Below, in pieces: positions 44,793 through 52,350 of a DNA stretch of 64,000 nucleotides. The notes under the pieces are model-generated. The model ran no database searches and was not told where the DNA came from. It saw only the letters and a list, made by a program, of their open reading frames with translations. The stretch is taken from assembly GCA_965207595.1 (NCBI GenBank), contig CBDBMW010000012.1:2232001-2296000 (forward strand). Reading direction: 5' to 3'. Origin of the DNA: JAGWAJ01 sp026707615 (GTDB lineage: Bacteria; Acidobacteriota; Vicinamibacteria; Vicinamibacterales; UBA8438). Each line of letters begins with the position of its first letter. Within the stretch, counting starts at the first letter, position 1. Made by a program: the position numbers and the translations under genes.

Positions 44793-45659
44793 GTGTTCCT
44801 GCGCCACGCGCCTGCTGAATGGACGCCGGGTGCGAGGGTCGTTCCGACCGTCGTGGCCGGCCTCACGGCGGTTCTCGCCGCCGCCTGCGGACCGGCGGCT
44901 CCGCCCGACGAGGCGGACGGCCCCGCCCGGCGGATCGTGAGCCTCGACTACTGCGCCGACCAGTACGTGCTGGGCCTGGTCGAGCGCGGCCGCATCCTGG
45001 CCCTGTCGCCGGACGCCGGCGAGGCCTTCTCGTACCTGCGGGCGCAAGCGGAGGGCCTGCCCACGGTCCGTCCGCGCGCCGAGGACGTGCTGGTCCTGCA
45101 GCCGGACCTCGTGGTCAGGACCTACGGGGGCGGTCCGCGGGCCGGCAGGTTCTTCGAGCAGGCCGGCGTCGCGGTCCTCCAGATCGACTACGCGCCCGAC
45201 GTCGCCAGCGTGCGGGCGGGGATCCGCCGCGCCGCGGCGCGCTTCGATGCCGGCGGCCGCGGGGAGGAGCTGATCGCCGAGATGGACGCCCGGGTCGAGA
45301 GGGCGCGGGCGCGAGGAGCGCGATCGCGCGCCCTCTACCTGACGCCGGCGGGCGTGTCGGCCGGTGCGGGCACCTTCGTGGACGACCTGATTGCGGCGGC
45401 CGGGCTCGGCAACTTCGACGACCGGAGCGGCTGGCGCTCGATTCCCCTCGAGCGCCTCGCGTACGAGGCGCCCGATGTCTACGCCGTCCCCTCGTTCGGC
45501 GCCACCAACCACCGGAACGGCTGGACGCCGTTCCGGCACCCGGTGGCCACCGGGCGGGTCGAGGCCGGGCCGACGCTTCCCATCGACGGCTCGACGACCG
45601 CCTGCGGCGGCTGGTTTCTCGCCGACGCGGTCGAGGCGCTCGCGGCCGGGGCCGGATAG
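44793..45659 (+). CDS. btuF: Cobalamin ABC transporter substrate-binding lipoprotein (BtuF-like)
   Basis: 288 residues from GTG 44793, preceded by GGAGAGGAG (an in-frame TTG at 44769 would add 8 residues). Lipobox LAAAC near residue 27. PBP fold: RIVSLDYCADQYVLGLV, ILALSPDAG, DVLVLQPDLVVRTYGG, FVDDLIAAAGLGNF, PTLPIDGSTTACGGWFLADAVEAL. Function in vitamin B12 uptake is inferred from btuCD and the riboswitch downstream. Its stop codon lies inside the left 27-bp inverted repeat of the island. Confidence 0.85.
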   Translation: MFLRHAPAEWTPGARVVPTVVAGLTAVLAAACGPAAPPDEADGPARRIVSLDYCADQYVLGLVERGRILALSPDAGEAFSYLRAQAEGLPTVRPRAEDVLVLQPDLVVRTYGGGPRAGRFFEQAGVAVLQIDYAPDVASVRAGIRRAAARFDAGGRGEELIAEMDARVERARARGARSRALYLTPAGVSAGAGTFVDDLIAAAGLGNFDDRSGWRSIPLERLAYEAPDVYAVPSFGATNHRNGWTPFRHPVATGRVEAGPTLPIDGSTTACGGWFLADAVEALAAGAG

Positions 45660-45678
45660 TGCGTCACTCTGACTTTGC
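45652..45678. repeat. 27-bp inverted repeat, left arm
   Basis: Matches the reverse complement of 48724-48750 at 26 of 27 positions. It begins with CCGGATA (inside btuF and containing its TAG) and ends GACTTTGC. The arm contains a small internal palindrome, GTCACTCTGAC. A shorter related string, CTGACTTTGCCGG, recurs near 45863-45876. Confidence 0.88.
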
Positions 45679-45847
45679 CGGATTGACCGCCAGAATCGCG
45701 CCGGGATACGCTTGGGGAGGTCGGAGGGTCAGGCGTCGGGGCGTGGCGGGCGAATGCGCCTCGCCAGCCAGCGCCCCGGACCCTGCCGCCGCGGTGCGGC
45801 GGCTGCCCTTGCCGGGAGGCGGTGCCACCCGGTGAGGCCCGACCATC

Positions 45848-46032
45848 TTACTCCATCTCCGCTGACTTTGCCGGCGGGTGATCCCGGGCGTCGGCGATCT
45901 TCTTGTCCATCTCGGCGGCGTGTTCGTCGCAGGCCGGCGCAACGTCAGGACCAGCCGCCGCCTGCCCGCGCGCCGGTACGCCCCGACGTCGCGCGTCGTC
46001 GTCGCATCCGCATCGCACCAGTCGCACTTCAT
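45848..46032 (-). pseudogene. Small CxxC protein, apparently frameshifted
   Basis: From ATG 46032 the frame reads MKCDWCDADATTTRDVGAYRRAG, then runs into an unrelated Arg-rich sequence. In the neighbouring frame a sensible continuation, PDVAPACDEHAAEMDKKIADARDHPPAKSAEME, ends at 45848. Joined, they make a ~60-residue putative zinc-finger-like protein (CxxC...CxxH). Unknown function and modest support. Confidence 0.35.
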
Positions 46033-46100
46033 CGTTGATGCCCCTGCTGGCGTAGAATGGTCTCAGGAGGTAGTCTCGCGTGAGCGGGATCTGATGCGAG

Positions 46101-46192
46101 CGGAAGGGGCGAGAATCGAACTCGCGCCGGGTGGTCATCGCACCCGGGTACACGCTTATCAGGCGGTCACCTTGCCGCTCGGTCACCCTTCC
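46101..46192 (-). tRNA. Class II tRNA-like gene, Ser-type body, anticodon loop reading GAU
   Basis: Folds by eye with acceptor GGAAGGG/CCCTTCC, discriminator G, D-arm ACC/GGT with GAGCGGCAA loop, T-arm GCGAG/CTCGC with TTCGATT, and a long variable arm hairpin (CCGGGTG/CACCCGG). These are tRNA-Ser features. The anticodon arm is weak (only three pairs, CGC/GCG) and the loop CTGATAA places GAT at 34-36, an isoleucine anticodon. No CCA encoded. It may be a degenerate serine tRNA or an unusual class II tRNA. Confidence 0.6.
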
Positions 46193-46194
46193 AA

Positions 46195-46223
46195 GGGCCG
46201 GGGGCCTTATCAACCCCCGGCCC
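46195..46223 (-). terminator. Strong stem-loop after the hypothetical gene
   Basis: Perfect 10-bp stem GGGCCGGGGG/CCCCCGGCCC with a 9-base loop, located 11 bases past the stop of the minus-strand gene 46234-46746 and directly before the tRNA-like gene. No T-tract, so its terminator role is inferred from stability and position. Confidence 0.55.
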
Positions 46224-46233
46224 GATCTTCCCG

Positions 46234-46746
46234 TCACCGAAGCTCGAACGCCGTCACGACGCCGCCGGACGCCACACAATCGTAGTGGTACCGGAACGGC
46301 TCTCCATCGAGCCCCTCCGAATCCACGTACGACCGCAGCGTGAATACACCGCGACCGACATCCCGGACGCTGTCGATGTCGTGCCAGTACGGGAAGTCCG
46401 CCGACATCCCCGGAGCGAGTTCCCGCCGCATCTGGTCCCGGCAGACCGTGATTGCCTGCGCGCTGGTCATCGGCGGACCGGACGACTGGATGTCGGTCGA
46501 CAGGCTCATTCCCTGACGAGCCCGGATGGCGTCCTGCTCGGCGTAGACCCGCCGCTGCTCAGCTTCGCGCTGTCGCCGCTCTTCCGCGTAGGCGAGGACG
46601 CGTTGCTGGTGTTCGAAGCGCGCCGCGCGCTGCTCCGGGGTGAGGGGATCCTCGGTTGGGCCGCCGAGCCGAAGAACCGTGAAACCGACGACGATGACCG
46701 CTGCACCGACGAGGCCGACGACGACGACCGGGAAGAATGCGCGCAT
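46234..46746 (-). CDS. Hypothetical membrane-anchored protein
   Basis: 170 residues, no family recognised. The N-terminal segment FFPVVVVGLVGAAVIVVGFTVLRLG is a single membrane anchor. A charged coiled-coil-like stretch follows (LTPEQRAARFEHQQRVLAYAEERRQREAEQRRVYAEQDAIRARQ), then a small soluble domain with two Cys (VCRDQM...YDCVASGG) and a DVGRGVFTLRSYVDSEG segment. It lies on the minus strand inside the inverted-repeat island. A GGAGG ribosome site (minus strand) precedes the ATG. Confidence 0.7.
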   Translation of the reverse strand: MRAFFPVVVVGLVGAAVIVVGFTVLRLGGPTEDPLTPEQRAARFEHQQRVLAYAEERRQREAEQRRVYAEQDAIRARQGMSLSTDIQSSGPPMTSAQAITVCRDQMRRELAPGMSADFPYWHDIDSVRDVGRGVFTLRSYVDSEGLDGEPFRYHYDCVASGGVVTAFELR

Positions 46747-46987
46747 GGGTGGCCTCCTTTCCGCGCAATCCGGACGTCCAACCTCCGAACGGGCGACGAG
46801 CGCGAGCGTCGTCCGAACCGGCCCGGATGGGTCGCCGGGCCGGTTGCCACACGCGCCTGACCGTTCGAGTGCAGGGCCTCGCCTGTTCCCCGCGGGAAGC
46901 GGGTCTCGTATTCGGCGAGCAGCCCGGCGTCGAGACGAACGGTCAGATCCGAACGCGTGTGGCACATCAACCGTAGCACGGGTTCTG

Positions 46988-46999
46988 CTATACAATCGA
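46988..46999 (+). promoter_or_regulatory. Putative -10 (TATACAAT-CGAG) of the 82-residue gene
   Basis: TATACAAT followed by CGAG, 33 bases before the ATG at 47032, in the 285-bp gap between divergent genes. The rest of that gap (46747-46987) shows no gene I can support. Confidence 0.5.
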
Positions 47000-47031
47000 G
47001 GGACTCCCGCTCGGCGGCGGGAGGAGGTAGG

Positions 47032-47280
47032 ATGCGGACGATGCCGCGACCGACGCGACCGCGCGATCCCGTTCAGCTTGCCGCCACGATCATCGGCCTC
47101 GCGACCGGCGAGATCACCGAGGCCGACGTCGTAGCCGACCGCGTCCCGAAGCGCCGCGCTGGTGGCGTCAAGGGCGGGAAGGCGCGCTCGAAGGCGCTAG
47201 CGCCCGAGCGGCGCGCGGACATCGCGCGTGAGGCCGCACAGGCGCGCTGGAGCGCGACCACGGCCGCTTCGAAGCGATAG
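47032..47280 (+). CDS. Small basic protein with KGGKARSKAL motif
   Basis: 82 residues. Excellent ribosome site GGAGGAGGT before ATG 47032. The C-terminal half, GGVKGGKARSKALAPERRADIAREAAQARW, matches a widespread short basic motif found in small bacterial proteins of unknown (possibly nucleic-acid-binding) function. The N-terminal half, DPVQLAATIIGLATGEITEADV, is helical. Inside the island, 8 bases from the Val-type tRNA on the opposite strand. Confidence 0.72.
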   Translation: MRTMPRPTRPRDPVQLAATIIGLATGEITEADVVADRVPKRRAGGVKGGKARSKALAPERRADIAREAAQARWSATTAASKR

Positions 47281-47287
47281 AGATTGG

Positions 47288-47361
47288 AGCCCCCGGCCGG
47301 ACTCGAACCGGCATCCCCGCGTCCGTCAAACACGCGCTCTTTCCTGTTGAGCTACGGGGGC
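47288..47361 (-). tRNA. tRNA-Val-like gene, anticodon GAC
   Basis: Acceptor GCCCCCG/CGGGGGC, D-arm GCTC/GAGC, anticodon stem CGTGT/ACGCG with loop TTGACGG (GAC), T-arm GCCGG/CCGGC with TTCGAGT. Position 37 is G rather than the usual A, the discriminator would be U, and no CCA is encoded; the pairing extends past the acceptor (GAG/CTC beyond it). Probably a real tRNA-Val, but these oddities in an accessory island leave room for an unusual or decayed gene. Confidence 0.72.
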
Positions 47362-47442
47362 TCCGATGAGGCCGGGAGGCGCGGCAACGCCTCCTGGCCT
47401 CTTCTCTCGATTGTATGCACTTCAAGACGTCGAGGTAAATGC

Positions 47443-47470
47443 TTGACAACACGTTAGTATGACTTATGAT
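47443..47470 (+). promoter_or_regulatory. Strong promoter of the transposase gene
   Basis: TTGACA (47443-47448), 16-bp spacer, TATGAT (47465-47470). Transcription would start at about 47477, exactly at the ATG chosen for the transposase, so the message would be leaderless. The promoter overlaps the alternative upstream ATG at 47459, arguing against that start. Confidence 0.65.
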
Positions 47471-47476
47471 GGGGTC

Positions 47477-48382
47477 ATGCGACGGTTGTCACCGGGCCAG
47501 CGGATTCGGATCCTCAAGAGCCTGACGCGCGGCGGCTGCTCGATGCGCGCCACCGCGGAGATGGCGGACGTCAGCCTCAACACGGTCAAGAAGCTCCTCG
47601 CCGACGCCGGCCGAGCCTGCGACGCCTTTCACCACGAGGTCGTCCGCGGCGTCCGCTCCGCGCGGATCCAGATGGACGAGATCTGGTGCTTCGTGTACGC
47701 GAAGGAGCGCCGCGTTCCGACCGCGAAGGCCGCGCCGCCGGAAGCCGGCGACGCTTGGACCTGGACGGCGATGGACGCCGACAACAAGCTCCTGCTCTCC
47801 TGGATGATCGGGCCGCGGGACATCACCACGGCTGCGCCCTTCCTGATGGACCTGCGGGACCGCGTCGTCGGCCGGCCGCAGATCACGTCGGACGGGCTGA
47901 GCGCGTACCCGGGCGCGGTCGAGATGGCGTTCGGCGCGGACGTCGACTACGCGCAACTCATCAAGGTCTACGGCCACGACTCGGCGACCGAGGCCGAGCG
48001 GCGCTACACGCCGCCGGAATGCAAGAAGACGGTCGTCAAGGTGCTGCAGGGGAATCCCGACCCGGACCACATCGCGACGAGCTACATCGAGCGCCGGAAT
48101 CTGACGATGCGGATGGGGATGCGGCGGTTCACGCGGCTGACCAACGCCTTCTCGAAGCGGCTCGAGTACCTCGGCTACGCGGTCGCGCTCGACACCGTGT
48201 ACTACAACTTCTGCCGGATGCACCAGACGCTGCGGATGACCCCGGCGATGGCGGCCGGGGTGGTCGAGCACCTGTACGACTTCGACTGGCTGGAGGCGAT
48301 GATCTCGGACCGGACGCCGAAGCCGGCCAAGCCGGGACCGAAGCCCGGGACCAAGTACCGGCCGCGGAAGGTGCGCGATTGA
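47477..48382 (+). CDS. IS1-like family transposase
   Basis: 301 residues. N-terminal HTH (MRATAEMADVSLNTVKKLLADAG), then a DDE core: Asp67 (QMDEIWCFVYAK), Asp139 (TSDGLSAYPGAVE), Glu205 (YIERRNLTMRMGMRRFTRLTNAFSK), with FCRMHQTLRMTPAMAAG near the end. Full length, no frameshift, unlike the two-ORF classical IS1. The C-terminal tail is Lys/Pro-rich. No obvious terminal repeats hug the gene itself; the nearest candidates are the 27-bp arms bounding the 3.1 kb island. Confidence 0.9.
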   Translation: MRRLSPGQRIRILKSLTRGGCSMRATAEMADVSLNTVKKLLADAGRACDAFHHEVVRGVRSARIQMDEIWCFVYAKERRVPTAKAAPPEAGDAWTWTAMDADNKLLLSWMIGPRDITTAAPFLMDLRDRVVGRPQITSDGLSAYPGAVEMAFGADVDYAQLIKVYGHDSATEAERRYTPPECKKTVVKVLQGNPDPDHIATSYIERRNLTMRMGMRRFTRLTNAFSKRLEYLGYAVALDTVYYNFCRMHQTLRMTPAMAAGVVEHLYDFDWLEAMISDRTPKPAKPGPKPGTKYRPRKVRD

Positions 48383-48431
48383 CCGGCCGCCTGCGGCGGG
48401 ATACGGTAGTGGCGGCTGGCGGTTCGGGAGC

Positions 48432-48484
48432 GGGGCTTGGTGATGGCCTCGGGCGCGTCCGAGGGTTCACCCCATCACCAGCCC
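48432..48484. repeat. Nested stem-loop downstream of the transposase
   Basis: Outer arms GGGCTTGGTGATGG and CCATCACCAGCCC pair with one bulge and enclose an inner hairpin, CCTCGG-GCGCGT-CCGAGG. It lies 50 bases after the transposase stop and could be a terminator or an element end. The remaining 48383-48588 sequence shows no gene. Confidence 0.65.
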
Positions 48485-48588
48485 TGACGCGGCGTTCGGT
48501 GAACGATGCCGCGTCCCCGGCGCGGGGTCGTGGTACGGCCCCACGCCGGCCATCCTACCATCGGTCTGCAGGCTGGAGGGGGATGGAG

Positions 48589-48738
48589 ATGGCCGACTGG
48601 GAGCAGATTCGGGAATGGTCAGGCGTCGCTGCGGCCGCCGTCTGGGCGGCGAAATGGCTCTTCTGGATCCTGGTACGCGTCTTCAACCTCGGCCGGCTCT
48701 TCGAGCGCGTCCGCGAGCGGCTCGCAAAGTCAGAGTGA
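48589..48738 (+). CDS. Short single-helix membrane protein
   Basis: 49 residues; GGAGG (48575-48579) is nine bases before ATG 48589 (an alternative ATG is at 48583). It has one hydrophobic helix (VAAAAVWAAKWLFWILVRVF) and a basic tail ending RLAKSE. The last codons and stop are formed by the right 27-bp inverted repeat. The left arm, read outward, also encodes AKSE-stop, so the tail may simply reflect the repeat. Confidence 0.5.
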   Translation: MADWEQIREWSGVAAAAVWAAKWLFWILVRVFNLGRLFERVRERLAKSE

Positions 48739-48750
48739 CGCAGTATCCGG
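48724..48750. repeat. 27-bp inverted repeat, right arm
   Basis: Reverse-complement partner of 45652-45678 with one mismatch. It covers the end of the 49-residue ORF and stops 12 bp before the -35 of the cobalamin riboswitch promoter. Confidence 0.88.
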
Positions 48751-48762
48751 GGCCGACCCTCC

Positions 48763-48791
48763 TTGACGGCCCGTGCGGCGTCGCGTAGGCT
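48763..48791 (+). promoter_or_regulatory. Promoter of the B12 riboswitch-btuCD operon
   Basis: TTGACG (48763-48768), 17-bp spacer, TAGGCT (48786-48791), immediately upstream of the cobalamin riboswitch. It lies just outside the right inverted repeat, so island insertion would leave it intact. Confidence 0.55.
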
Positions 48792-48804
48792 CCCGTCCAC
48801 ACAG

Positions 48805-48956
48805 TCGTGGCTGGATGCACGGGAAGTTCGGTGCGAAACCGACGCTGCCCTCGCAACTGTGAGCAGGGACGAAATCCGCAAGACGGCCACTGCCCGGTGA
48901 GGGCGGGAAGGCGCGGAGAGTAGGCGAATCCTGCGAGCCAGGAGACCGATCCCGCC
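48805..48956 (+). promoter_or_regulatory. Cobalamin riboswitch
   Basis: Conserved adenosylcobalamin aptamer landmarks in order: GGGAAGTTCGGTGCGAAACCG, CGCAACTGTGA, GCCACTGCCCGGTGAGGGCGGGAAGGCG and the B12 box GCGAGCCAGGAGACC (about 48934-48948). About 110 bases separate it from btuC. High cobalamin should switch off btuC-btuD-cbiP expression. btuF and cbiZ-cbiB lie upstream of it and are not under its direct control. Confidence 0.95.
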
Positions 48957-49066
48957 ACGCCTCACGCTGCCTCCGATGGGGAGGCGAGGAGGAATCGTGG
49001 CCCCCACCCGGCGCACCGGATCCCTTTCCGTCCGACACGCTCCTTCGCGCTGACGCGGCCAGCGGG

Positions 49067-50056
49067 ATGAGTGACCGCGTGCTCCTCGCGGTGCTGGCCG
49101 CGGCCGGGTTGATCGCGATTGCCGCCGCGTGCCTGCTCGGATCGACGCCGCTCGGCGTCGACCGCGTGCTGGCCGCGCTCCTCGGCGGTGCGTCGCCGGG
49201 CGACCGCATCGTCGTCTGGGAGATCCGCCTGCCGCGCGCCGCGGCCGCGTTCACCGCCGGCGCCGCGCTCGGCGCGTCCGGCGCCGCGCTGCAGGGGCTG
49301 TTGCGGAACCCGCTGGCCGAGCCGGGCGTGCTCGGGGTCTCTGCCACCGCGTCGCTGGCGGCCACCGGGGTCATCTACTACGGTCTCGTTGCCGCGAGTG
49401 CGTTTCTCATGCCGATCGCGGCGATCGCCGGCGCCCTCACCGCCACCGTGCTGCTGACGGTGGCCGCGGCGCGGGTCGGCTCGGTGGTGACGCTCATCCT
49501 GGTCGGCGTGGGGCTGTCGAGCCTCGCCGGCGCGCTGATGGCGCTGCTGCTGAACCTGGCCCCCAACCCGTTCTCGCTCGCCGACATGCTCAACTGGACG
49601 CTCGGAACGGTCGCCAACCGGAGCTTCGATGACCTGATCCTGGCCGCACCCTTCCTGGCCGGCGGCGTAGTCCTGCTGGCGGCGGGGCGGCGCAGCCTCT
49701 CGGCGCTGACGCTGGGCGAGGAGGCCGCGGCCGGCGTCGGCGTCGACTTGGCGCGCGCGCGCCGGCTCGTCGTCGTCGGCACGGGGCTGGCCACCGGCGC
49801 CTCGGTGTCGATCGCGGGGGCCATCGGCTTCGTCGGCATCGTCGCGCCGCACGTGGTGCGACCGCTGGTCGCGCACGATCCGGCGCGGACCCTCGCGCCG
49901 GCGGCCCTGCTGGCGGGCGTCGTGCTCGTCGTCGCGGACATCGGGGTGCGGCTGGCGCCCACGGACACGGAGCTGCGGCTGGGGGTGGTCGCGGCCCTGC
50001 TCGGGGCGCCGGTCTTCGTCTGGATCGCGGCGCGCCGGCGGAGGTCGCATGACTGA
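49067..50056 (+). CDS. btuC: Vitamin B12 ABC transporter permease (FecCD family)
   Basis: 329 residues, about nine to ten membrane helices. FecCD/BtuC signatures: VWEIRLPRAAAAFTAGAALGASGAALQGLLRNPLAEPGVLGVSATASLAA, and the coupling region LGEEAAAGVGVDLARAR, then GAIGFVGIVAPHVVRPLVAHDPARTLAPAALLAGV. First gene after the cobalamin riboswitch. Overlaps btuD by 8 bases. Confidence 0.95.
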   Translation: MSDRVLLAVLAAAGLIAIAAACLLGSTPLGVDRVLAALLGGASPGDRIVVWEIRLPRAAAAFTAGAALGASGAALQGLLRNPLAEPGVLGVSATASLAATGVIYYGLVAASAFLMPIAAIAGALTATVLLTVAAARVGSVVTLILVGVGLSSLAGALMALLLNLAPNPFSLADMLNWTLGTVANRSFDDLILAAPFLAGGVVLLAAGRRSLSALTLGEEAAAGVGVDLARARRLVVVGTGLATGASVSIAGAIGFVGIVAPHVVRPLVAHDPARTLAPAALLAGVVLVVADIGVRLAPTDTELRLGVVAALLGAPVFVWIAARRRRSHD

Positions 50057-50822
50057 TCTCACCCTCGATGGGTTGAGCGTGACGCTGGGGGGGCGCGCCG
50101 TGGTGCGCGAGGCGTCGCTCACCCTCGCCCGCGGCGAGCTGGTGGCGCTGCTGGGGGCCAACGGGGCCGGCAAGACGACCCTGCTGCGGGCGGTGCTTGG
50201 CCTCGCGCCCCGCGCCGGGGGGACGGTGCGCGCCGGAGGGCGGGACCCGGCGCGGCTCGCCCCGGCCGAGCGGGCGCGGCGCATCACCTACCTGCCGCAG
50301 AGCCGGCCCGTGGCGTGGCCCCTGCGGGTACGCGACCTCGTGGCGCTCGGACGGTTCGCCTACGGCGCGGCGCCCGGTCGGCTGGGGACGGCGGACGCCG
50401 CCGCGATCTCGCGGGCGCTGGCCGCGTGCGATCTGGAACGGCTCGCGGATCGCCCCTGCACGACGCTGTCCGGGGGCGAGCTGGCCCGCACGCACGTGGC
50501 GCGGGCGATGGCGGCGGAGGCATCGTTCCTGCTGGCCGACGAGCCGACGGCGGCGCTCGACCCGCTGCACCAGCACCAGGTGATGCGACTCGTCCGCGAC
50601 TACGCCGACGCCGGCCGGGGGGTGCTGGTGGTGATGCACGACGCGGCGCTGGCCGCGCGGGCGGCGGACCGGCTGGTCTGGATGGCCGGAGGCCGGCTGG
50701 TGGCGGATGGATCGCCCGAGGCGACGCTCACCACGGAGCGCCTGGCCGAGGTCTACGGCGTCCGCGCGTCCGTGCGACGCTTCGCGGAGGCCTGGCTGGT
50801 CACGGTCGAGGGGGCCGCGTGA
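50049..50822 (+). CDS. btuD: Vitamin B12 ABC transporter ATP-binding protein
   Basis: 257 residues. Walker A GANGAGKTT, Q-loop ITYLPQSRPVAW, signature LSGGELARTHVARAM, Walker B FLLADEPTAALDP, H-loop VMHDAALAA. Pairs with btuC and, across the island, with btuF. The stop overlaps the GTG of cbiP. Confidence 0.95.
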   Translation: MTDLTLDGLSVTLGGRAVVREASLTLARGELVALLGANGAGKTTLLRAVLGLAPRAGGTVRAGGRDPARLAPAERARRITYLPQSRPVAWPLRVRDLVALGRFAYGAAPGRLGTADAAAISRALAACDLERLADRPCTTLSGGELARTHVARAMAAEASFLLADEPTAALDPLHQHQVMRLVRDYADAGRGVLVVMHDAALAARAADRLVWMAGGRLVADGSPEATLTTERLAEVYGVRASVRRFAEAWLVTVEGAA

Positions 50823-52312
50823 GGCGGGGCGTGCTGATGGTCCAGGCCACCGGCTCGCACGCCGGCAAGTCCACCGTGGTGACGGGGTTCTGCCGGCTCG
50901 CGCGGCGGCGGGGCCTCGCGGTCGCGCCGTTCAAGCCGCAGAACATGTCGAACAACGCGGCCGCCTGCGCCGACGGTGGGGAGATCGGACGCGCGCAGGC
51001 GCTGCAGGCGCGCGCCGCGGGCCTCGCGCCCACCGTCGACATGAACCCGGTGCTGCTGAAGCCCGAATCGGACGGCGCCGCGCAGGTGGTGGTGCAGGGA
51101 AGGGTGGCCGCGACGTGGCCCGCGGCGGCGTTCCTCGACCGTCGCGCTCGTCTGCTCGCTCCCGTCCTCGAGAGCTTCGAACGGCTTGCCGCCGCCAGCG
51201 ACCTCGTCGTGGTGGAGGGCGCCGGCAGCCCCGCCGAGACCAATCTGCGCCGCAACGACATCGCCAACATGGGCTTCGCGCGCCGTGTCGACGCACCGGT
51301 CTGCCTGCTCGCGGACATCGACCGGGGCGGTGCCATCGCGGCGCTCGTCGGGACGCGCGTCGTGCTCGACCCGGCTGACGCGGCGCAGGTCACGAGCTTC
51401 GCAATCAACCGCTTCCGGGGCGACCCCACCCGTTTCGCCGACGGCGTGCGCGAGATCGAGCAGCGCACGGGTTGGCCCTGCCGCGGCGTCGTGCCATGGC
51501 TCGATGCGGCGCGGCAACTGCCGGCCGAGGACTCGGTGGGCCTCGACAGGGAAGCCGGGAGAGTCGACGACGCCGGGCCCGGCCGCTCCCGCCGCGGCCG
51601 CGTCAAGGTCGTGGCGCCGCTGCTGCCGCGCATCGCGAACGCCGACGACTTCGATCCCCTGCGGATGGAGCCGGCCGTGGACCTCGTTATGGCCCCCCTC
51701 GTCCGCCCCCTGCCGCGGGACGCGGACGTGGTGGTGCTGCCGGGCTCGAAATCGACGCTCGACGACCTGGCCTGCCTCCGAGCCCACGGCTGGGACCACG
51801 ACATCCTGGCTCACGCACGCGCGGGAGGCCGGGTCCTGGGCCTGTGCGGCGGCTACCAGATGCTCGGCCGCCGCGTGCGCGACGCCGCAGGCGTCGACGG
51901 CTCCGCTGGCGAGGCGCAGGGGCTCGGGCTGCTGGACGTGGAGACGGAGATGGAGCCGGCCAAGGCGGTGCGCCGGGTCGCGGGTGCCTGTGCCCGGAGC
52001 GGGGCCCCGCTGTCCGGATACGAGATCCACACCGGACGGACCCGCGGCCCGGATGCAGCCGAGCGCCCCTTCGCCCGACTGGATCGCGGCCCGGACGGCG
52101 CCCTCAGTGCCGACGGGAGGATCGAGGGCACCTACGTGCACGGGCTGTTCACCGGCGACCGGTTCCGGGCCGCCTGGCTCGAGCGGGTGCGCGCCGCGTC
52201 GTCGTCGAGCCTGGCCTGGGAGCCGGTGCTCGAGGGCGCCATCGACGAGCTGGCCGACGGCCTCGAGGCGGCGCTCGACGTCGACGCGCTGCTCGCGGAC
52301 GCCGGACTCTGA
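50819..52312 (+). CDS. cobQ: Cobyric acid synthase CbiP/CobQ
   Basis: 497 residues from GTG 50819 (ATG 50837, MVQATGSHAGKST, is an alternative). N-terminal ATP-binding domain ATGSHAGKSTVVTGFCRL, FKPQNMSNNA, VVVEGAGSPAETNL; C-terminal glutamine amidotransferase with nucleophile Cys in VLGLCGGYQMLGR and His in EGTYVHGLF. It amidates cob(III)yrinate a,c-diamide. It is the only corrin-side-chain enzyme here, so cobyric acid made elsewhere or salvaged feeds cbiB. Confidence 0.95.
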   Translation: MRRGVLMVQATGSHAGKSTVVTGFCRLARRRGLAVAPFKPQNMSNNAAACADGGEIGRAQALQARAAGLAPTVDMNPVLLKPESDGAAQVVVQGRVAATWPAAAFLDRRARLLAPVLESFERLAAASDLVVVEGAGSPAETNLRRNDIANMGFARRVDAPVCLLADIDRGGAIAALVGTRVVLDPADAAQVTSFAINRFRGDPTRFADGVREIEQRTGWPCRGVVPWLDAARQLPAEDSVGLDREAGRVDDAGPGRSRRGRVKVVAPLLPRIANADDFDPLRMEPAVDLVMAPLVRPLPRDADVVVLPGSKSTLDDLACLRAHGWDHDILAHARAGGRVLGLCGGYQMLGRRVRDAAGVDGSAGEAQGLGLLDVETEMEPAKAVRRVAGACARSGAPLSGYEIHTGRTRGPDAAERPFARLDRGPDGALSADGRIEGTYVHGLFTGDRFRAAWLERVRAASSSSLAWEPVLEGAIDELADGLEAALDVDALLADAGL

Positions 52313-52330
52313 CCCCCCGGGGGGGGCGGC

Positions 52331-52350
52331 GCGTCAGTACGCGTCAGTAC
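52331..52350. repeat. 10-bp tandem duplication at the cobO stop
   Basis: Two exact copies of GCGTCAGTAC (52331-52340, 52341-52350). The second contains the minus-strand cobO stop codon (52344-52346). Confidence 0.8.

Larger units (their letters stand above)
45652..48750. mobile_element. Inverted-repeat-bounded island interrupting the B12 cluster
   Basis: 3.1 kb between btuF and the B12 riboswitch/btuC, flanked by near-perfect 27-bp inverted repeats. It carries an IS1-like transposase, two tRNA-type genes, a small membrane protein, two short hypothetical genes and a frameshifted small Cys ORF, with no cobalamin gene. Clear target-site duplications were not found, so an inserted element, an inversion or convergent repeats are all still possible. 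Confidence 0.5.

Noticed and set aside
45664..46032. Minus-strand 122-codon frame ending NPAKSE
   Set aside because: Only its first ~23 residues look real; the rest is Arg/Pro-rich noise, and the sensible continuation is in another frame (called as a small frameshifted ORF).
46506..46979. Minus-strand frame beginning CHTRSDLTVRLDAGLLAEYETRF
   Set aside because: The first ~25 residues look protein-like, but the frame then runs antisense to the hypothetical gene's upstream region with Ser/Arg noise; no good ribosome site. Left uncalled.
45652..48750. 27-bp arms as a simple terminator hairpin pair
   Set aside because: The arms are 3 kb apart, too far for an RNA hairpin; each contains only a small GTCA-CTC-TGAC palindrome without a T-tract.
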